Positions 58,633 to 64,000 of a DNA stretch of 64,000 nt are shown in pieces. Position 1 is the stretch's first letter. The number at the start of each line of letters is the position of its first letter. The stretch is from Siphonodentalium dalli. Lineage: Eukaryota > Mollusca > Scaphopoda > Gadilida > Siphonodentaliidae. The DNA lies in assembly GCA_032622095.1 (NCBI GenBank), contig CP136066.1:116395319-116459318 (forward strand), in the 5' to 3' direction. Under the pieces are notes generated by a model. That model was not told the DNA's origin. It was given only the letters and a program-made list of their open reading frames with translations, and did not search any database. The translations under genes were made by a program, and so were the position numbers.

Positions 58633-59398
58633 TGTCCCTCGAAAAATTAATTTTCGGGGGACTGTAGAAATGGGCTCCGTCCGTTCGTCCGTCACATTTT
58701 TGAGTATTTTCATGGTGTAATCAACTCCTCCTACAGTTTTTATCCTAGAAATTTGAAACTTCAGAATATTGGTGCCCATATATTGAAGATGTGCAACATG
58801 TCTATAGATGACGGAAAAATTATGTTTGACAAAGATATTAACCCTTTTCGACTTTTCTGTATGATGGTACCTTCATGGTGTAATCGACTCCTCCTACAGG
58901 TTTTAATCGTATATATTTGAAACTTCAGAATAGTGTTACCCACACATCGGAGATATGCAACATGTATACAGATGAGGGAATTTTTTTTTATTTTTTTTTT
59001 ACGGAGTTATTAACCCTTTAATCAACATTTTTTTGAATTTTCTGTATGAGGGTACCTTCATGGTGTAAACAACTCCTCCTACAGTTTTGATCATAGATAT
59101 TTGAAACTTCAGAGTATTATTACCCACATATTGAAGATGTTTAACATGTATATAGATGAGGGAAAAATTAGTTTTTGACCTTTTTCGACTTAGAAAATTT
59201 CAACATTTTTTTGAATTTTCTGTATGAGGGTACCTTCATGTGTAATCGACTCCTCCTACAGGTTTTAATCGTATATATTTGAAACTTCAGAATAGTGTTA
59301 CCCACACATCGGAGATATGCAACATGTATATAGATGAGGGAATTATTTTTTTTTACGGAGTTATTAACCCTTTTCGACTTCAACAAATTTCAACATTT
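58633..59398 (+). mobile_element. H2 hairpin/tandem-repeat element
   Basis: Starts with the hairpin TGTCCCTCGAAAAATTAATT closing onto TTTTCGGGGGACT, then GGGCTCCGTCCGTTCGTCCG. Four degenerate repeats follow, marked by CATGGTGTAATCNACTCCTC at 58,711, 58,874, 59,058 and 59,236 (163-185 bp apart). The far end is cut by the H1 element at 59,399. No coding capacity. Confidence 0.65.
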
Positions 59399-60653
59399 TT
59401 AGCTCAACTTTGCTTTGTACAGTTTGAGCTATTGCCATGGCTTGGTATCCGTCGTGCGTGTGTATGTGTGTGCGTGATTCGTCAACAATTTCCTTTAGCA
59501 CGGGCTACAGTTCGTACCTTTGGTCCGATTATTATGAAATTTGTCATGGATGTTGACATGTAGATGGGAACGAGTCATTTTGGGGTCATTCGGTAAAAAA
59601 ACATGGCCGCCAGTGGCCATCTTGGATTTCAAAATTCAATCCATTAGCACGGGCTACAGGTCGTACTGTTCGTCTGATCATCATGAAATTTGTCATGGAT
59701 GTTAATATTGACATGTAGATGGGAACGATTACTTTTGGGTCATTCGGCCAAAAAACATGGCTGCTGGCAGCCATCTTAGATTTTACTCTTTGCATGATTA
59801 AAAATTTTAGCACGGGCTACAGGTCGTACCTTTGGTCAGATCATCATGAAATTTGTCATGGATGTTAACAATGACATCTAAATGGGAACGAGTCATTTTG
59901 GCGCCATTCGGTCAAAAAACATGGCCGCCAGCAGCCATCTTGGATTTTATTCTTTGTATGACTAAATCCTTCAGCACGGGCTACAGGTCGTACCTTTAGT
60001 CTGATCATCATAAAATTTGTCAAGGCTGTTGAAATTGGAATGTAGATGGGAACGAGTCATTTTGGGGTCATTCGGAAAAAAAAAAAGGCGCCAGTGGCCA
60101 TCTTGGATTTCAAAATTCTATCCATTAGCACGGGCTACAGGTTTTACTGTTCATCTGATCATCATGAAATTTGTCATGGATGTTAATATTGACATGTAGA
60201 TGGGAACAAGTAATTTTGGGGTCATTCGGCTAAAAAACATGGCCACCAGCAGCCATCTTGGATTTTACTCTTTGCATGACTAAATCCTTTGGCATGGGCT
60301 ACAGGTCGTACCTTTGGTCGGATCATTATGAAATTTGTCTTGACTTTTGACATTGACATGTAGATGGGAACGAGTCATTTTGGGTTAACCGACATTAAAA
60401 CATGGCTGCCAGCGGCCATCTTGGATTCTACTCTTTGCATGACTAAAGCTATCAAATGTTTTTGAATTGTTGGAAAACATAGCCGCCAGCAACCATCTTA
60501 GATTTTACTATTATATACATGTATATATATCTCTTCATGTTGATAAACTAGTATTAGACATTCAACTTTCCACATTCCTAATCACTCCATCGACAGTAAC
60601 ACATTAAATTATTCCCTTTCCATGTTGAGCTACAGTGTCATTGACACTTTCAT
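59399..60653 (-). mobile_element. H1 element, 1.25-kb copy
   Basis: Complete minus-strand copy: 3' hairpin TTAGCTCAACTTTGCTTTG at 59,399, CCATGGCTTGGTATCCGTCG, a GTGTGTATGTGTGTG tract, about seven monomers, and the 5' segment CTTCATGTTGATAAACTAGT ... ACAGTGTCATTGACACT ending at 60,653. It matches 26,432-29,968 at both ends while carrying a third as many monomers. Confidence 0.85.
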
Positions 60654-60962
60654 TTTTATTTCTTTAACAAAGCGGCATCGACTTGCCACATTTTCGGGGG
60701 ACACTGTGGTCTGTTGACCTTTTATTAAGTTTGGCAGAGAACCTTATAAAGTCAAAAAGCTAACGCAGGGAATATATTCCTTAGTTATTAGCGCCACAGG
60801 TTTGGTATATACCTTTTTCATGTATAATATGAAGCACACTTATATAGAAGGAAAACACCGGAAGTAGATTAAATTTCCAGTGAGGAATTTAGAATTTCTT
60901 TCGTTGTGATACTACTTACCCAAAATATGTTAATTAACAATCGCATGTTCATACAAATATAA
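60654..60962. other. Non-coding spacer
   Basis: ATTTTCGGGGGACACTG at 60,690 echoes the H2 hairpin; otherwise nothing. Confidence 0.45.
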
Positions 60963-61715
60963 TTATACCCCCCGCAACGAAGTTAGGGGGGGTATACTGG
61001 AGTCAGCTTGTCCGTCCGTCCGTGGACACAAATTTGTTCGGAGTTTTTCTCAGTGGTTTTTTGATCAATTTCCGTGAAACTTGGCACAGACATCAACCAC
61101 CATGGGAACCTGTGCACCTGCGATTATGACGTCTGTCGGACTTTTTTTTTTGTAGTTATCCACCCTTTTTCAACTTAGAAATTTTTCGCAACATGTATAC
61201 TTTTGTCCGAACTTTTATTCCTACATTTTTGTTAAAACGTGGCACAGATATTTAGTACCATGGGAACTTGTGCACCTGCGATTATGACGTCTGTCCGACA
61301 TTTTTTGGTGGAGTTATCCCCCTTTTTCGACTTAGAAACTTTTTTTGCAACATGCATAATTTTGTCCGAGCTTTTATTCCTACATTTTTCGGTCAATGTT
61401 TTTTAATCTTGGCACTGATATTTAGTACCATGGGAACCTTTGCGCCTGCGATTATGATGTCTGTCCAACATTTTTTGTGTGGAGTTATTCCCCTTTTTCG
61501 ACTTAGAAATTTTTTCGCAACATACATAATTTTGTCCAAGCTTTTATTCCTACATTTTTCGGTCAATAGGTTTAAGATTAGGGTTATGGTTGTACACCTG
61601 CAATGGGAACTGTTATTTTATTATTTTAACTAAATGTTTACTGACATGTGAAACATCTTAGTATTTTAAAAACAGGGGGGTATCCGTAGTCCCATTGGGA
61701 CAGTCACACCTCTAG
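60963..61715 (-). mobile_element. H3 hairpin/tandem-repeat element
   Basis: The hairpin TTATACCCCCCGCAACGAAG pairs with TAGGGGGGGTATA, followed by TCAGCTTGTCCGTCCGTCCG. Three repeats marked by ACCATGGGAACYTKTG follow at 61,099, 61,257 and 61,427 (158-170 bp apart). The other end is near GGGGGGTATCCGTAGTCCC and CACCTCTAGTTAAC. The orientation is assigned so that the hairpin is the 3' end, as in H1. Confidence 0.65.
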
Positions 61716-61728
61716 TTAACACTAGTTT

Positions 61729-62174
61729 TTAGCTCAACTTACTTTGTAAGTTTGAGCTATTAATAGCCATGGGTTGGCGTCCTTCGTCCGTGTGTGAATC
61801 TGTGTCTGTATGTCGATGTGTCAGTCAGCAATTTCCTTTGGCGCGGGCTAGCTACAGGTCGTACCTTTGGTCTGTTCTTTATGAAATTTGTCATGGATGT
61901 TAATATTGACATGTAGATGGGAACGAGTCATTTTGGGGTTGTTCGGCCAAAAAACAAGACCGCCAGCAGCCATCTTGGATTTTACTCTTTGCATGACTAA
62001 ATCCTTTGGCACAGGCTACAGGTCGTACCTTTGATCAGATAATTATGAGATTTGTCATGGCTGTTGACATTGACATTTAGATGGGAACAAGTCATTTTGG
62101 GGTCATTCAATTATACAAATAATCGTTGCACCCATACTCTCCAGACTGAGCTTCGTTATCATTGACACTTTCAT
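61729..62174 (-). mobile_element. H1 element, minimal copy
   Basis: 3' hairpin TTAGCTCAACTTACTTTGTA at 61,729, then GGTTGGCGTCCTTCGTCCG, two monomers and a shortened 5' segment ending TATCATTGACACTTTCAT at 62,174. About 446 bp: the smallest copy with both ends. Confidence 0.8.
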
Positions 62175-62178
62175 TATG

Positions 62179-62319
62179 TAATCGACCCCTTATGGGTAAC
62201 TTTTCAGGATTCAGTTGAAAATATTGCTTGTTGCCATTCAGCGGAAAGCTCTCGCCGTATTTCCGACTAAATCCTGAAAAGTTACCCATAAGGGGTCGAT
62301 TACTTAGGGCATTACTGTA
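62179..62319. mobile_element. Fold-back MITE, copy 1
   Basis: Arms TAATCGACCCCTTATGGGTA ... and its inverse pair over more than 30 bp around a loop holding TTGTTGCCATTCAGCGGAAA. The right end reads GGGCATTACTGTA, the family terminus. Directly abuts the H1 5' end. Confidence 0.7.
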
Positions 62320-62544
62320 TTCAACACAAATATACATTGGGTCATAAATTGAATTATGATCAGAGCCTGGTGGAAATGCTACTGCGTGGCGAGTCATACT
62401 CGCCTTCGAGCTAGTGATGACATGTATGGTGTTATTAATGGTTTGTATTGTGCAGAGGTAAAATTTGCTCGTAGCCTCCGCAGTAAATAATTTCACCAGG
62501 TTCTATTCATAATCATTTATCATTAAGATTTCTTAGTCAAGTGT

Positions 62545-62688
62545 AAATGGCTTGTTGCCATTCATCGGAAAGCTCTCGGGGAGAGCTTTCCTATGAATGG
62601 CAACAAGCCATATTTCCGACTAAATCCTGAAAAGTTACCCATAATTCTGCTGTGGTTAAAGGAGTCGATTAATTTGGGCATTACTGTA
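62545..62688. mobile_element. Fold-back MITE, copy 2
   Basis: 30-bp arms (62,548-62,577 and 62,581-62,610, one mismatch, loop of 3) form a tight hairpin of the inner block. The outer part follows (CTGAAAAGTTACCCATAATT, GGAGTCGATTAATTTGGGCA) and ends TTACTGTA. Confidence 0.7.
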
Positions 62689-63136
62689 CCTCAAATTTGG
62701 CATAGAGAACTGTAGTAAATATTTTATGTCTGTCCACCTATCTGCATGACTTTTGTTTACTTTTAAAAATGGATAATCTGATTTGATGCCCCTAAATTAC
62801 TTTTTCTTCGACTTTGGGGTAAATATATTTTATTTCAGTCCAGAAACCCACCCTCAAAACTTATCAGATTTTGATTTTTGAAATCTGTTAATTTTGTCAA
62901 CCTTGAATATTTGACACCCCAGATATATACAAACATGATGTCACAAGAGTTTGAAAGGTCGTGCAATTTGTGATGCAAGATCGTTGTTAGCATTGACTGC
63001 ATGGCAATCACAAATTATTTTTCAGGTATCTTGTGCTACATTTGCAGTTGGCATGTGGATACATACATCTACTAGTACTTTATACTACTTATCTAAGAAT
63101 CAGTAATCTTGTTTTATTCATGAAAAACAGACATGT

Positions 63137-63244
63137 TACAGTAATGCCCTTAATAATCCGACTCCTATACCACAGCAGAATTATGGTTCATTTTTCAGGA
63201 TTTAGTCAAAATATGGTTTGTTGCCATTCATTGGAAAGCTCTCG
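63137..63244 (+). mobile_element. Fold-back MITE, copy 3 (half)
   Basis: Starts TACAGTAATGCCCTTAATAA, then CAGCAGAATTATGG, TTCAGGATTTAGTC and TTGCCATTCATTGGAAAGCT. Single-arm copy. TA at the terminus suggests a TA-inserting superfamily. Confidence 0.65.
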
Positions 63245-64000
63245 ATTATTTTGTTTGTATTTAGTTTCACATAACCTAATTCCAACTGTTTGGTGTTTAT
63301 GTCAAATATATATATACACCGATAGTATTGGAGCCTGATACTGAGAAATAACCTGAGTAAAAGATTCTCATATCATTATCATAACTAATACCAGTATGTC
63401 AGCTTAATGTGCATCATTGATGGCCAGAGGCTAATCCACACCAGTGTTGACACCAGTGCTATCAAAACAATATGTGATACATGTACCAGACTTAATTATT
63501 GGGATATCAGCTATCACAATCTTAACTGAAACAATTATAGGTACTCAATCTGAATTAACGTTCGCATATTGGTTTAAACAATATTTTATTTCTTCCCAAA
63601 AGTATATAATTATAAAACATGACACATGAATAAATAGAAGACTAGAAGGGAGGAATAGGATTTGACAATAAGTATACGATGCTTATATAGAGCCATCTCC
63701 TCAGAACGTTCGCATATTACTATTTCCTTGGTTTTGGGGTTAACAAATGTTTGAATAGAGTCGATGAACGCGCACCCATCAAAGCTCAGAGTGATCAGAT
63801 ATCGATGTTTTAAATCTATTTATTTTAATTTTATGTGGCCCAGCAAACAGTCTACGAGAATAATTTCTCTGACCAAGTTGCAGATAAAAGATGGATAACT
63901 CTAAAATCAAGTGGCTTTTTTGTTTCAGATATTTGACAAAGCGGCAAAATTTTGTTGAACTAAATGTGGTTGAATCAGTTGAATAGCAGGTTTTGGGCAA
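63245..64000. other. Unassigned DNA to the window end
   Basis: AT-rich, no recognised gene. A minus open frame (63,779 to the edge) has no domain. Confidence 0.4.

Overview
This is a window of AT-rich eukaryotic (metazoan) genomic DNA, built almost entirely of transposable elements, their wrecks and tandem repeats. I recognise no host protein gene. There are no bacterial features such as operons, Shine-Dalgarno sites or CRISPR arrays. The mix suggests a marine invertebrate: LINEs without poly(A) tails, hAT, PIF/Harbinger-like, piggyBac-like and Maverick-like non-autonomous elements, a Ty3/Gypsy-type integrase, and several hairpin-ended elements with cores of about 160-bp tandem repeats. Bivalve or other mollusc genomes carry comparable repeats, so a lophotrochozoan is my best guess, but it is only an inference.

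Layout. 1-3.7 kb: a hairpin-ended tandem-repeat element (family H1) and unassigned DNA. 3.7-9.3 kb: a CR1/L2-like LINE with exact 13-bp target-site duplications (TSDs). Its reverse transcriptase core is deleted. The 3' part plus host flank was later duplicated in tandem; one copy then took a hAT-type MITE (8-bp TSD) and the other a piggyBac-type MITE (TTAA). 9.3-16.6 kb: mostly unassigned, with a CCATGG-rich palindromic tract, a second hairpin family (H3), several tandem repeats and a Myb/SANT-like fragment. 16.6-18.7 kb: a minus-strand LTR retrotransposon remnant with an intact integrase frame and a perfect 74-bp inverted LTR palindrome. 18.9-26.1 kb: small fold-back elements, a tRNA-like SINE head, a 42-bp minisatellite open in several frames, and a 269-bp tandem array. 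26.4-30.0 kb: the largest H1 element, about 21 monomers arranged mainly as an A-A-B higher-order repeat of about 483 bp. 30-37 kb: LINE fragments, two MITE-like elements and a Helitron 3' end. 37.4-41.1 kb: a decayed hAT transposase split by a PIF/Harbinger-like element that itself contains a second copy of the same family. 43.9-51 kb: a minus-strand two-ORF LINE split by a 3,099-bp element with TIRs of about 790 bp, 6-bp TSDs and AG...CT termini, i.e. a miniature Maverick/Polinton-like element. It keeps one small zinc-finger/polyglutamine frame. 51.9-54.7 kb: two long-inverted-repeat elements. 54.9-62.2 kb: a cluster of H1, H2 and H3 hairpin elements, one interrupted by a 1,280-bp TA-flanked transposon. 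62.2-64 kb: small palindromic MITEs.

The parts do not form a pathway. They record layered insertions, many of which can be ordered in time because a sister copy or consensus gives the empty site. The strongest candidates for undescribed biology are the mini-Maverick (45,696-48,794), the hairpin/tandem-core families H1-H3, and the LTR palindrome.
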